A DNA stretch of 64,000 nucleotides from Neorhodopirellula pilleata. Lineage in GTDB: Bacteria > Planctomycetota > Planctomycetia > Pirellulales > Pirellulaceae. The notes beneath the pieces are model-generated. The model did no database searches. It was not told the DNA's origin and saw only the letters and a program-made list of their open reading frames with translations. Location: contig NZ_SJPM01000001.1 of assembly GCF_007859915.1 (NCBI RefSeq), positions 857,502-921,501 on the forward strand. The letters are read 5' to 3'. The translations under genes and the position numbers were made by a program. Positions 43,493-51,708 of this stretch are shown here, piece by piece (position 1 is the stretch's first letter; each line of letters opens with the position of its first letter).

Positions 43493-44464
43493 TCAACCTC
43501 GAAACACAAAGCGTTGTTCACCGAGTTGGAACGCCGCATGGGGTCTCAATCGGACTTGAGTGATACGGTACCAGATCCCGTTAAGCGAACCCGCATTCTT
43601 GATCGACCAGCGGTTTTTTCGATCCAATGAAATGAGCGCATGCTTGAGGTCCAGCAGCCCGTCGGCGAATGCTTCGAGATCATCGCAACGATCCCGTCCG
43701 ATCCAGGTCCCGTCTGGGTCGAGTGTCAAACCGTCGACGGGTTCGCCGCCAACGATATGCTCCCAACACACTTCGGTACCGATCTGCGTGAATCGATAAT
43801 TGTTCGATCCGATCAACAGTTCATCACCATTCTTGAGCACCGCCCGTTCGATCATGACATAGGTGCCATTTTTGCTCTCCAGATCGCGCAACCACCACCG
43901 CCAACCGTCGTTCTCTTTCTCTCGCGTGATTTCGGCGTGCCGAGAGGAAATTTGTTTGTCGTGTTCGATCAGGACTTCGCCGCTCATCCGTCCGATAACG
44001 TTTCTATCTTTCCGCAAGGCGACGGTCGTGAAGGTGTTTTGGTAATCATGGCAAACGTCGAGGTGAGCCATCGGCGGACGTTTTGACGGCCGGAACGGGA
44101 TCGTCGGTCCGTCATGACGTTCGGCAGTCGCTCCGCCGCCCGAACCGCCGCCGTGAGCTGGTGCTGGCTCACCGATCGTTCGGGACACCTGTCCCGTCAA
44201 ATGGGAATCGATCAAACAGGTCGCGCGAGCATCACCGCCAGCGGGAAGCACCGTGGTAAATCGCGGGTCAAACTCGCTTTCGTCAGGTTCCGCCTGCTCG
44301 CGCATCGCGTTGATCACGCGAACTTTGTCAAGTTCTCGTCGCAAAGAGTCGGCGATCTCCGGATGCCTTGAGATCACGTCGGCATCGAGAATCGTTTCCC
44401 CGTTGCCTCGTCGTTTGAGAACATCCAATGCGATGGTTGCGGCTCTCTCCTGATCGCTTTGCAT
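43493..44464 (-). CDS. Double-FHA cytoplasmic protein
   Basis: The protein (323 residues) has an N-terminal helical region, a Gly-rich linker, and two FHA domains. FHA 1 (about residues 140-230) keeps the complete signature: NVIGRMSG, ISSRHAEI and KNGTYV. FHA 2 (about 235-322) has WIGRDRCDD, LKHALI and LNGIWY, which is partly conserved. It is therefore the one protein of this locus likely to bind phosphothreonine. No membrane span or signal is visible. The N terminus (ALDVLKRRGNGETILDADVISRHPE) resembles the region preceding kinases or FHA proteins in planctomycetes. It is divergent from the Flp pilin gene and overlaps the following FHA gene by up to four bases. Confidence 0.85.
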   Translation of the reverse strand: MQSDQERAATIALDVLKRRGNGETILDADVISRHPEIADSLRRELDKVRVINAMREQAEPDESEFDPRFTTVLPAGGDARATCLIDSHLTGQVSRTIGEPAPAHGGGSGGGATAERHDGPTIPFRPSKRPPMAHLDVCHDYQNTFTTVALRKDRNVIGRMSGEVLIEHDKQISSRHAEITREKENDGWRWWLRDLESKNGTYVMIERAVLKNGDELLIGSNNYRFTQIGTEVCWEHIVGGEPVDGLTLDPDGTWIGRDRCDDLEAFADGLLDLKHALISLDRKNRWSIKNAGSLNGIWYRITQVRLRPHAAFQLGEQRFVFRG

Positions 44465-44478
44465 GATTTTGAAAAATC

Positions 44479-44508
44479 TTGATTTTTTGTGTGCGCCGAC
44501 TCTGCTAT
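44479..44508 (+). promoter_or_regulatory. Candidate promoter of the Flp-like pilin gene
   Basis: TTGATT (44479-44484) and TGCTAT (44503-44508) are spaced by 18 bases, 88 bases before the pilin ATG. A six-pair hairpin, GGTCTC/GAGACC (44537-44555), lies in the leader between them and the gene. Pattern-based call in a 131-bp divergent gap. Confidence 0.35.
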
Positions 44509-44595
44509 CGGGCGTTTGCTAGATGTACACTGAACGGGTCTCAACGGGCGAGACCGGCACCCCCCAGACTTCACTATTTTACCTGGAACTTAACG

Positions 44596-44796
44596 ATGAA
44601 GACACTCCAAAACATTCGATCGGCCGCCAAACGATTTCACAACAACGAAGACGGATTGGAAGCGTTGCAGGTCGTGATGATCATCGCCGTGGCCGCCGTG
44701 GCTCTGATTTTCGTCAAGAGCCAGTGGGACGGTGACGACGGCATCAAGAAATGGGCAACCGACTTGATCAAGAGCGTCGTCAGCTTCAAAGAGTAA
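44596..44796 (+). CDS. flp: Flp-like pilin (Flp/Fap family)
   Basis: The 66-residue protein has a short basic leader (KTLQNIRSAAKRFHNNEDG), then one hydrophobic helix LEALQVVMIIAVAAVALIFV and a charged C-terminal tail. This is the size and layout of Tad/Flp major pilins, which are cleaved by prepilin peptidase after a Gly. The cleavage context reads G-LEALQ, with glutamate at +2 and glutamine at +5, where canonical Flp has glutamate at +5. The gene stands alone, divergent from the FHA genes, and converges with the leftward Tad arm 8 bp away. It is the probable pilus subunit of this locus. Confidence 0.82.
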   Translation: MKTLQNIRSAAKRFHNNEDGLEALQVVMIIAVAAVALIFVKSQWDGDDGIKKWATDLIKSVVSFKE

Positions 44797-44804
44797 GCCG
44801 TTCT

Positions 44805-45743
44805 TCAGTCGTCGGCTTCGTTGTTTCGCTCGCCGGCATTTGCCGGCTGGAGCTTTAAAATCACAAGAACGATTTTTCCGTTTTCGCTGTGCTGCGTCAC
44901 CGAGTAGAGCTCATTGGTGGGACTTTTCAACCGCCAATGAGACCAAGCCTTGGTGTCTCGCTCGACCTCCCAGCCCTCGTCACGCCATAGCTGAAACAGC
45001 TTATCACGACCGAAGGACAGTTCGAGGACGGTCGCGGCCGGCTGGCCGGTTTCTGAATACCGGGTCGCTGTCACGCGGGCGTGGTCTGTAAGCGGCAAAT
45101 TCCAATCCGACGCGGTTAGACGTGGTTCGCCCTGATGGATCATCCCATGGTCTTTCGACTTCCTTGGCGATGCAAACGTCAGTAGCCTCAGTGGCGGTTC
45201 GGAGCCGATCAGGATTTGCAACACCAATACCTGATCGTTCGGGCCCACATACAGCTTGGCTTTCACTCCGTTGGAATCGATACGATGAACCGCACACTCG
45301 TTTTGGTGTGTTACGTCGGTACCGAGCGATTCGAATGCATCAATTAGCGGTCGCGACTCTTCGGTTGAAATCCCAGCGAACGTTTCGATCTCGGGCTCAG
45401 CTCGATAGCGTCTTTCCGCTTCCTCAGCATCTTGTATCTCCTCAGCACCGACGCGAAACTTCGCGTCGGGCAGTTCCCACAGACCGCCTTGCAGGAACTC
45501 TAGCGGGGACGGCACTTCAGATCTTTCGTCAAAGAGCTCGCTGATGTCATTCCCGCCGGAGCCCGAATTCAAACCAGATCCCGAATTTACATTCTCGGTG
45601 GCTCGTTTTGCCTTTTCTGAGTCATCAACGTAAAACAGCGAACTCGGTGAAAAGATCAGCCAACCGGACACCGCAATGACAAACATCGACGCAACCACTT
45701 TGGACATCCATGGTTGTTTTCTGGTCTCATGTTCGTCAATCAT
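44805..45743 (-). CDS. Membrane-anchored protein of unknown function in the Tad locus
   Basis: Not recognised. The product (312 residues from ATG 45743; GTG 45752 also possible) has one N-terminal membrane span (VVASMFVIAVSGWLIFS) and an exported, mostly beta-rich body, with a Gly/Ser/Asn-rich linker near residue 55-65. It is the last gene of the leftward series of pseudopilin genes and overlaps or abuts the preceding TadE-like gene, so it likely acts at the assembly complex outside the inner membrane. No enzymatic motif was identified. Confidence 0.7.
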   Translation of the reverse strand: MIDEHETRKQPWMSKVVASMFVIAVSGWLIFSPSSLFYVDDSEKAKRATENVNSGSGLNSGSGGNDISELFDERSEVPSPLEFLQGGLWELPDAKFRVGAEEIQDAEEAERRYRAEPEIETFAGISTEESRPLIDAFESLGTDVTHQNECAVHRIDSNGVKAKLYVGPNDQVLVLQILIGSEPPLRLLTFASPRKSKDHGMIHQGEPRLTASDWNLPLTDHARVTATRYSETGQPAATVLELSFGRDKLFQLWRDEGWEVERDTKAWSHWRLKSPTNELYSVTQHSENGKIVLVILKLQPANAGERNNEADD

Positions 45744-45748
45744 AAGTA

Positions 45749-46663
45749 TCACTGAGGCAGCTTGTCGATTTCGGCTTGTGACTGCTGCTTGGCATCCTCA
45801 ATGACTCGGATTTCTTCTCGCTTCTCGGCGATTTCACCATTCTTCATTCCGATCTGCGTACTTAAGTCAGACATGTCATCGGTAAGCGTCTGAATGTCAC
45901 TTTGCAATAAATTCGCCTGCGCCAGCAAATCCGACCGCTCTGGGGAGCCTGCGGGAAACGTCGCAGCCTGCTCACGCAATTCCGTCTGCTTGTCGATCAA
46001 CTCCTGACGTTCGGCATTCTTTTCATCATACTGCGACTGCAGCTCCTTTCGTTCGGCAATCAACTCGTTGAGTTCATCTTTGAGTTTGTCGATCTGATCC
46101 TGCATCTCTTGTTGCTTCTTTTCGAGCTCGTCTTTCTTTTCATTCTTGTCCTTCTCGGCTTGATCGATCTCGCCCTGATTCGGAAGCGATCCCATCGACA
46201 ACAAGGTATGAATCAGGTCACGGGCGAAATCAGCCACTGCTCCGTTGCCGCCCAGCATCTTCTCAAGAATTTTGAAATGTGGTTCTTTTTCATTGAAGGT
46301 TTGGACCTGATCGGAGTCCCAGGTCCCTGACAAAACCACGTTGGTCGAATTGGTATCGATGGTTCCACCGAGCCAAGAATAAACCTTGACCGAACGTTTT
46401 CCGTCGCCCATTGCACGACCTGTGTCAGCGGTCATCGTCGCGACAACGCTCAACTCGTCGTCGGCCCAGGTCGATTGATCGCTGCGATCTTTCCAGCCTT
46501 CATACCGAGCCACGATCGCCGAGTCGGATTGTTCGAGCGTCACGCGTCCGAGCATAAAAATGAACCCGAAGAGCAGCATCAAGAAGGGCAGTCCCATTAC
46601 AAATTCGAGCGGTGCCATACCGCGACGATCTTTGACCGCATTGAAGGATGATCGGGTTCTCAT
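45749..46663 (-). CDS. TadE-like pseudopilin with long coiled-coil tail
   Basis: The protein (304 residues) has a TadE-like start: a basic leader ending RRG followed by MAPLEFVMGLPFLMLLFGFIF, with the expected Gly cleavage site and Glu at +5. A globular part (about 40-145) follows, then an extended heptad-rich helix from about residue 160 to the end (EIDQAEKDKNEKKDELEKKQ onward) that should form a coiled coil of roughly 140 residues. Known TadE proteins are about half as long and lack this tail, which may reach along or across the periplasm. It is the fourth gene of the leftward pseudopilin group. Confidence 0.82.
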   Translation of the reverse strand: MRTRSSFNAVKDRRGMAPLEFVMGLPFLMLLFGFIFMLGRVTLEQSDSAIVARYEGWKDRSDQSTWADDELSVVATMTADTGRAMGDGKRSVKVYSWLGGTIDTNSTNVVLSGTWDSDQVQTFNEKEPHFKILEKMLGGNGAVADFARDLIHTLLSMGSLPNQGEIDQAEKDKNEKKDELEKKQQEMQDQIDKLKDELNELIAERKELQSQYDEKNAERQELIDKQTELREQAATFPAGSPERSDLLAQANLLQSDIQTLTDDMSDLSTQIGMKNGEIAEKREEIRVIEDAKQQSQAEIDKLPQ

Positions 46664-46681
46664 TTCAGTGTCCGCATTCTT

Positions 46682-48409
46682 TCAATGGTTGTTCAAAATC
46701 AGGATACTTTCGCGACCGCCCCAAAACGACCGTCGAAGGCTAGCGTCGGTGAGCAACACTTGCGCTTTACTCAAGAGTTTCTCGGGTGTGATTGGCGTCA
46801 GCTTAGCTTGCCAATTCAGTTTGATTTGCGGTCGCGCAGACGATTTGCCTGGATATTCGATCGCTCCAGCGGTCCATCCCAAAGTGTCATAACCGACGGT
46901 CGGCTGTGCCGATCCGCCGCCGCCGGATCGTTGCGGCCGTTGTTGAGGATTCGCGTTGTAGACCATCGATTGGGCGTAACAGACAAAGCCATCTGGGTTC
47001 TCTTGGCGGAAGAATCGCCGGACTCCAACCTTCGGTTGATTCTCACTTCGGACGAAACCGACGTGGCAAAACAATTGATCAATTTTGGTTGATGCCTTTC
47101 GCCGGTTATCCCAGTCGTTGAAATCTTCCATGCTTTTGTGCCATCCGGCTCCGTTGTCCGTTTCGTTGAGGCCCTGCATAACGTAGAGCTTGATACCCAT
47201 TCCTTTTTCTCCCGACCCGCTACTATTGGCTTTGTTATGATTGACACGAGTCAATTCATTTTGAAAGTTGCGACTCGTATCACCGCGAAACAGTTCGACC
47301 GATTGATAAGCGTACTTTTCGCTCCATTTTTCGAAGGAACCACCGGCTCCGGAAATAGGTGCACCAAGGATATGAAACGGTTTCTTGAGCGTTCCCGCGA
47401 TATTGTTTGTCCAATACGCGACCCAGGGAAAAGCGGCTCTCATTAACTGGGAACGATCAATTTTGGTTGTTTTCTCTTGCTCAACGGGAAAGGGCGGAAT
47501 GAGATTGGTAGCGGTCGCCAACAGAGTACTGCTGGGGATCGCGACCGCGTCGTTTCGCTCGGCGATCTTGATGGCGGATTTCGCCGCAAGGGTCGAAAAC
47601 AAACTGGGTGTGTTGTTGGTGCCGCCTACTAATTTTTGATAGTTGTAAAGCAGCTTGATTGTCCCCGGTATGCCTTTCTTAAAAGGCGACAAAGATCGGG
47701 CAAGTATCTCAAGACCCTCGAGCACCAAATACTCCTTCATGATCGCGAGTTCCGTCACGGTAGCGGCAACCTGTGTGATCACACCAGCTGCCATCAAGGC
47801 GACCCCGGCGGGCGTCGTGGGAAATGGCAAGAGTGCTTTACCTGCCTCGTACATTACCCAACCGGCTGTATGAACTCCGTAGGCAATTGCCAATGCCGTC
47901 TTGAGCTTTAGCTTACCTTCATAAATCGTTGAATTGGCATCCGCTTTCGGATTCTTCTTCACTCGATCGTAAGGTGGTTGGAGGCCCGGGATGGGCTGCG
48001 AGTTTTTCGCGATGTTGTAGGCAATCTCTAACCCAGTATTTGCTGCTTGAATCTCAGGCGAATTATTTTCTTGCCCACCTTTGTCGTCGAGCCATGTTCC
48101 GCCCAACGAGTGATGGATCACATAAAGGGCATTGAGTTCACCGATCAAATGATTGCTCGCGGTCATGGCATTGAGCCCACGGGCAATGGAAACACTGGCG
48201 GAGTAAACCGATGCGTCCGCCGCGTTTTGAGTTTCGATCTTCCCGTTGATCGTCGCTCCGGTATTGAACAGCAACCCGGCGAATACCATAAAGAAAAACA
48301 GACCGACCGGGATCGAGAACGCGACCGTTCCGCTTTCGTTTCGATGCCATGAAATGGTCAAATCGAACAATCGATGAGCAATCGGTGGAGTTTGGTTGCG
48401 TCTGATCAT
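46682..48409 (-). CDS. TadG-like pilus assembly protein
   Basis: The product (575 residues) begins with a cytoplasmic leader and a membrane span (TVAFSIPVGLFFFMVFAGLLF) followed by NTGATINGKIETQNAADAS, closely like the TadG/Tad-type minor pilin start in which the helix is followed by a Q-N-A-A-D-A-A-A motif. A large exported region follows with two further hydrophobic stretches (ATPAGVALMAAGVITQVA) and a Ser/Gly-rich end. TadG proteins anchor the pilus assembly to the envelope. No von Willebrand A domain signature (DxSxS) is visible. It is 10 bp downstream of the TadE-like gene and 18 bp upstream of the coiled-coil one. Confidence 0.75.
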   Translation of the reverse strand: MIRRNQTPPIAHRLFDLTISWHRNESGTVAFSIPVGLFFFMVFAGLLFNTGATINGKIETQNAADASVYSASVSIARGLNAMTASNHLIGELNALYVIHHSLGGTWLDDKGGQENNSPEIQAANTGLEIAYNIAKNSQPIPGLQPPYDRVKKNPKADANSTIYEGKLKLKTALAIAYGVHTAGWVMYEAGKALLPFPTTPAGVALMAAGVITQVAATVTELAIMKEYLVLEGLEILARSLSPFKKGIPGTIKLLYNYQKLVGGTNNTPSLFSTLAAKSAIKIAERNDAVAIPSSTLLATATNLIPPFPVEQEKTTKIDRSQLMRAAFPWVAYWTNNIAGTLKKPFHILGAPISGAGGSFEKWSEKYAYQSVELFRGDTSRNFQNELTRVNHNKANSSGSGEKGMGIKLYVMQGLNETDNGAGWHKSMEDFNDWDNRRKASTKIDQLFCHVGFVRSENQPKVGVRRFFRQENPDGFVCYAQSMVYNANPQQRPQRSGGGGSAQPTVGYDTLGWTAGAIEYPGKSSARPQIKLNWQAKLTPITPEKLLSKAQVLLTDASLRRSFWGGRESILILNNH

Positions 48410-48419
48410 TTCCTTCTCA

Positions 48420-49370
48420 TCAATTAAAGTTGAAGTATCGGCTCATGAAGGCAGGATCGTACGGTACACCGAGTCGCGGGGTATCTTTGCAGGCTTCCGA
48501 CGGTAGCGTGACGGTTGTTTGGATGTCTCGGGCGAAATAGAGCGGACTGAGGAATCCGCCCGGCGCGTCGTTGTTGAGCACCCGGGCCGCGACAGGAATA
48601 TGTAGGTGCATTTTGTGCTTGACGGTGACCCTTACGTCTTCGTTCCAAACGGGAGCCTGCTGCTTAAAACTGTCTTCAAACTCAACCGACGTCGCTAAGC
48701 CCGCGTAGATCAGTTTGTTCTTGACATAGCCTTCCCGGGCCAACGCGTTGGGTTGCTTGATGATGGCGGAGGCTTTGCCGGTTTCATTGTGTTGTTGTGC
48801 CAAACGAACATACATGTCCGAATACAGGTCGAAGAACTGATCCAGTGCGATCGTATGAATTTGCGGATCGGAAAACGGGAACTCACCCGATGAGACCGTC
48901 TCGGCAAGCAGAAGCGGGAAGACCCGCTTAGCGTGGCTTTCGTATCCCGACGAAAACGGCGTCATGCCCAACATCGCCGCTCGATTGGCGTAATACTTGG
49001 CGTTTTGCAGCCCTTTGGCGTCGGATTCGGGATCGGAAGAACGCCACACGATCGCCGAACGAGCCGCGGCGTAAGAGGCGTACACGCTGCCGCACTTGAC
49101 CAGCAAAATCAACGTGCACTGGATCATCACGCACACGAGGATCAATATGAACGGAAACGTTAAGACATACGGCAATGCGTAGGAGGCTCCTTTTTCCTCG
49201 CGGAAGAACCGTCGAAAGTGATGGAGTCGCAGTTTGCGGACGCTGCCGGCGATCATCGCGACGAGGATAAACAGGCTGACCGCCCAAACAACCCAAACGT
49301 CCTCTACCGATTCCACATAAGGGTTCTGGTTGATGGCGGCGAACGGATTGAAAGCCAAAACAACGTTCAT
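48420..49370 (-). CDS. TadE-like envelope protein with two membrane spans
   Basis: The protein (316 residues) has two hydrophobic helices (VWVVWAVSLFILVAMIAGSV at about 25-44 and YVLTFPFILILVCVMIQCTLIL at about 68-90). The second is preceded by EEKGASYALP and followed by KCGSVYASYAAARSAIVW, which resembles TadE-like minor pilins (helix followed by an A-A-R-x-A motif). The remainder is exported. Relative to TadE the extra N-terminal span is unusual. Its ATG overlaps the stop of the preceding small TadE-like gene by four bases, and the TadG-like gene follows after 10 bp. Confidence 0.75.
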   Translation of the reverse strand: MNVVLAFNPFAAINQNPYVESVEDVWVVWAVSLFILVAMIAGSVRKLRLHHFRRFFREEKGASYALPYVLTFPFILILVCVMIQCTLILLVKCGSVYASYAAARSAIVWRSSDPESDAKGLQNAKYYANRAAMLGMTPFSSGYESHAKRVFPLLLAETVSSGEFPFSDPQIHTIALDQFFDLYSDMYVRLAQQHNETGKASAIIKQPNALAREGYVKNKLIYAGLATSVEFEDSFKQQAPVWNEDVRVTVKHKMHLHIPVAARVLNNDAPGGFLSPLYFARDIQTTVTLPSEACKDTPRLGVPYDPAFMSRYFNFN

Positions 49371-49573
49371 AATAGTGGGCTCCCGATCATGGTGCCGATC
49401 AGTGTGAACAGGACACGCAGTGCCCGAACACCGAGGAATGCAAAGAAGACGATCGACGGAAACATCAGCGCCGTCGTCATCACCAATTCGATCGCCGACA
49501 TGCCACCACGTGGCTTTCGATGCGCGGTCGGTCGGCGCCGACGACGGACGGTGAAAACAGGAATCGGATTCAT
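49367..49573 (-). CDS. Small TadE-like pseudopilin
   Basis: The 68-residue protein has a strongly basic leader (RRRRRPTAHRKPRGG) followed by a prepilin-type site: G-MSAIE with Glu at +5, then the hydrophobic helix LVMTTALMFPSIVFFAFLG. This matches a TadE-like leader but the protein ends shortly after, so it is a minimal pseudopilin. It is 22 bp downstream of the prepilin peptidase gene and overlaps the next TadE-like gene by ATGA, which supports co-translation and joint assembly. Confidence 0.8.
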   Translation of the reverse strand: MNPIPVFTVRRRRRPTAHRKPRGGMSAIELVMTTALMFPSIVFFAFLGVRALRVLFTLIGTMIGSPLL

Positions 49574-49595
49574 TGGATTGACCTCGTTGACGCGT

Positions 49596-50288
49596 TCACA
49601 GTAGAGCGGCGATCAACACGCCCGATGTAAAGAATGGAGCGAGTGGAAATTGTTTTTTGAGCAAGACGCGATGTTGCGATGGCGGCGGTGCGATCATTCC
49701 GGGAGCCAATCGGCAGCCGATCGATCGAAAACAGGCGATGAAAAGTTCGAGCGGCCCGATCGTCCAAATTGCGTAACATGCCAAAGCCGCGCCGGCGACG
49801 ATGAACGAATACAACATCGCCTGCAAAATCATGTCCCAGCCCAACAAAGTCCCCAGACTCGCGGCGAGTTTGACATCGCCCGCCCCGCCACCGGACAAAC
49901 TGAAAATCACAAACATGATCGCGAGCATGCCCAGTCCGCCGCCGAGCGAGCTGCCCAAGCCGACGGCTCCCAACCAAGCGGACCAGTTTTCCGCGAAATG
50001 GGCGATCACATTCAAGCCGATTCCGATCACAAACGCCGAATAGGTCGCCCAATTTGGAATCCGCCGGAACTGCAAATCCAAAACCGTAGTGGTCGCGAGC
50101 AACGCCAGCACCACGAAACCGGCAACACCGCCGAGCGTCCAGTTCACCGGCAGGACGCTTGCCCAAATGCACCCGCCCACAACGCAGCCGATCGCAAACG
50201 TTCGGTAGGGATGGCTTTCAAAATCCGGCATCGAAAACGGTAAAACGGTGTTTTTTGCGAGGGTGGACATGCGTTTGTTGGGGCTCAT
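49596..50288 (-). CDS. Prepilin peptidase (type IV, A24 family; TadV/CpaA-like)
   Basis: The product (230 residues from ATG 50288) has about six membrane spans and the two aspartate sites of A24 peptidases: TTVLDLQFRRIPNWATY with the first aspartate and GGGAGDVKLAAS with the GxGD motif. It should cleave the leaders of the Flp and TadE-like pseudopilins of this locus at the inner membrane. No N-methylation domain with the zinc-binding cysteines is present, as in TadV. ATG 50270 is an alternative start. It follows cpaF by 85 bp. Confidence 0.9.
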   Translation of the reverse strand: MSPNKRMSTLAKNTVLPFSMPDFESHPYRTFAIGCVVGGCIWASVLPVNWTLGGVAGFVVLALLATTTVLDLQFRRIPNWATYSAFVIGIGLNVIAHFAENWSAWLGAVGLGSSLGGGLGMLAIMFVIFSLSGGGAGDVKLAASLGTLLGWDMILQAMLYSFIVAGAALACYAIWTIGPLELFIACFRSIGCRLAPGMIAPPPSQHRVLLKKQFPLAPFFTSGVLIAALL

Positions 50289-50373
50289 GAACAAGGGAAC
50301 GCATTGTGGTGACGACTTTACGAACGAGACCGCGACGCAAGCCGCACGGAAAAAAGATCCAAACAATGAAGTT

Positions 50374-51543
50374 TTATGATCCGTTTTGGCTGCCAGGCTT
50401 TGAGTCGGCGGTCAGATTAGGTGGGGTCGAATCGGGTGGCGGAAGGGCATCTCGTGACAAATCGATCATGTCACCCAAACCGAGGGCGTAGGCTTCATGG
50501 GCGAATGTGGCGACTTCGCCGGTCCAATGCATTTCGCCCGTCAATCTGCCGGCGGCATCCCGCCCGGTGCTGCGAAATTCGTAGAGCGTTTTGGCGACGT
50601 ACATTCCTGACTCGTCGAGTTCCAACATTTCGTCGATCGAGTGGACACGCCGTGATCCGTCGTCGTAGCGGCGGAGTTGAATCACTAGATTGACCGCCGA
50701 GGCGACCTGCCGCCGGGCGACTTGGACCGGCATTTCCACACCCGACATCAGGCACATCGTCTCTAGGCGAATCATCGCGTCGAGCGGCGTGTTGGCGTGG
50801 GTCGTCGTCATCGCGCCGGCGTGACCGGACAACATCGACTGGATCATGTCGAGCGCCTCGCCGCGTCGGACTTCGCCGACGATGATTCGGTCCGGCCTCA
50901 TTCGCAGCGAATCAACGAACAAGTCTTGGATGGAAACCCGTCCGCGTCCGTCCGGCGACGCCGGTTGCGCTTCGAGATACACCGTGTGAGGTTGGTTGAG
51001 CTGTAGTTCGGAACTGTCTTCGATCACGATGATGCGTTCGTGTTCCGGGATTGACGTCGACAACGCATTGAGCATCGACGTTTTTCCGGTACCGGTACCG
51101 CCGGAGATGATCGTATTCTTGTGAACGACGATCACGACCTTCAAGAATTCCGCCGCTGCGGCGCTCAGGCTCCCCCACTGGACGAGCGAATCGAGATCGA
51201 AAGTCGATCGTTTGAACTTTCGAATCGAAATGTGTGGTCCGCCCCGTGAACTCGGGGGAATGATCACATGCACCCGCGAACCGTCGGGCAGCCTGGCGTC
51301 CATGCTGTGGTGATCTCGGTCGACAACCCGATTGACGTATTCGGCGATGTTGCGAACGGCCGCCATCAGCGCCGGCTCATCCGGGAACGCCAAGTCGGAC
51401 AATTGCAAACGGCCCGCTTTTTCAAAGAAAATGGTCTCGTGACCGTTGATCAAGATTTCCGAAACATCGTCGTCGTTGAGCAACGGGGCGATCGGCGAGA
51501 GGAAATGCCGCACCGTTTGACGATAGATTTCGGACGGTTTCAT
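50374..51543 (-). CDS. cpaF: CpaF/TadA-type secretion ATPase
   Basis: The protein (389 residues from ATG 51543) is a PilT/VirB11-type hexameric ATPase. It contains DVSEILINGHETIFFEKAGRL, Walker [15 protein letters not shown], the Asp box VIEDSSELQL, Walker [22 protein letters not shown] and the His box AMTTTHANTP. It powers assembly of Tad pili from the cytoplasmic side. The frame continues to 51672 but ATG 51543 is where homology starts. It is the first gene of the leftward arm; a second, FHA-fused copy is at 57699, so the locus has two ATPases. The C-terminal 20 residues are proline-rich. Confidence 0.94.
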   Translation of the reverse strand: MKPSEIYRQTVRHFLSPIAPLLNDDDVSEILINGHETIFFEKAGRLQLSDLAFPDEPALMAAVRNIAEYVNRVVDRDHHSMDARLPDGSRVHVIIPPSSRGGPHISIRKFKRSTFDLDSLVQWGSLSAAAAEFLKVVIVVHKNTIISGGTGTGKTSMLNALSTSIPEHERIIVIEDSSELQLNQPHTVYLEAQPASPDGRGRVSIQDLFVDSLRMRPDRIIVGEVRRGEALDMIQSMLSGHAGAMTTTHANTPLDAMIRLETMCLMSGVEMPVQVARRQVASAVNLVIQLRRYDDGSRRVHSIDEMLELDESGMYVAKTLYEFRSTGRDAAGRLTGEMHWTGEVATFAHEAYALGLGDMIDLSRDALPPPDSTPPNLTADSKPGSQNGS

Positions 51544-51708
51544 GAACGCCGCTGAGGTGCCGAGTGAAAATGCGACCGAGTCAAAAGGCCTTGTCGCGGG
51601 TGATGCTCGCGTGCCATCGGTGGTTCGGTTATACTCGCCCAAAACGGCGGAGAGGGAACCCCCAACCCCCAAGGATTCAAATCATTACAGATACGAACCA
51701 CCAATGCA

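Noticed and set aside
44479..44595. Extended Flp-like pilin starting upstream of 44596
   Set aside because: The in-frame extension is Cys/Arg-rich and covers the likely promoter and leader hairpin; ATG 44596 gives a normal prepilin leader.
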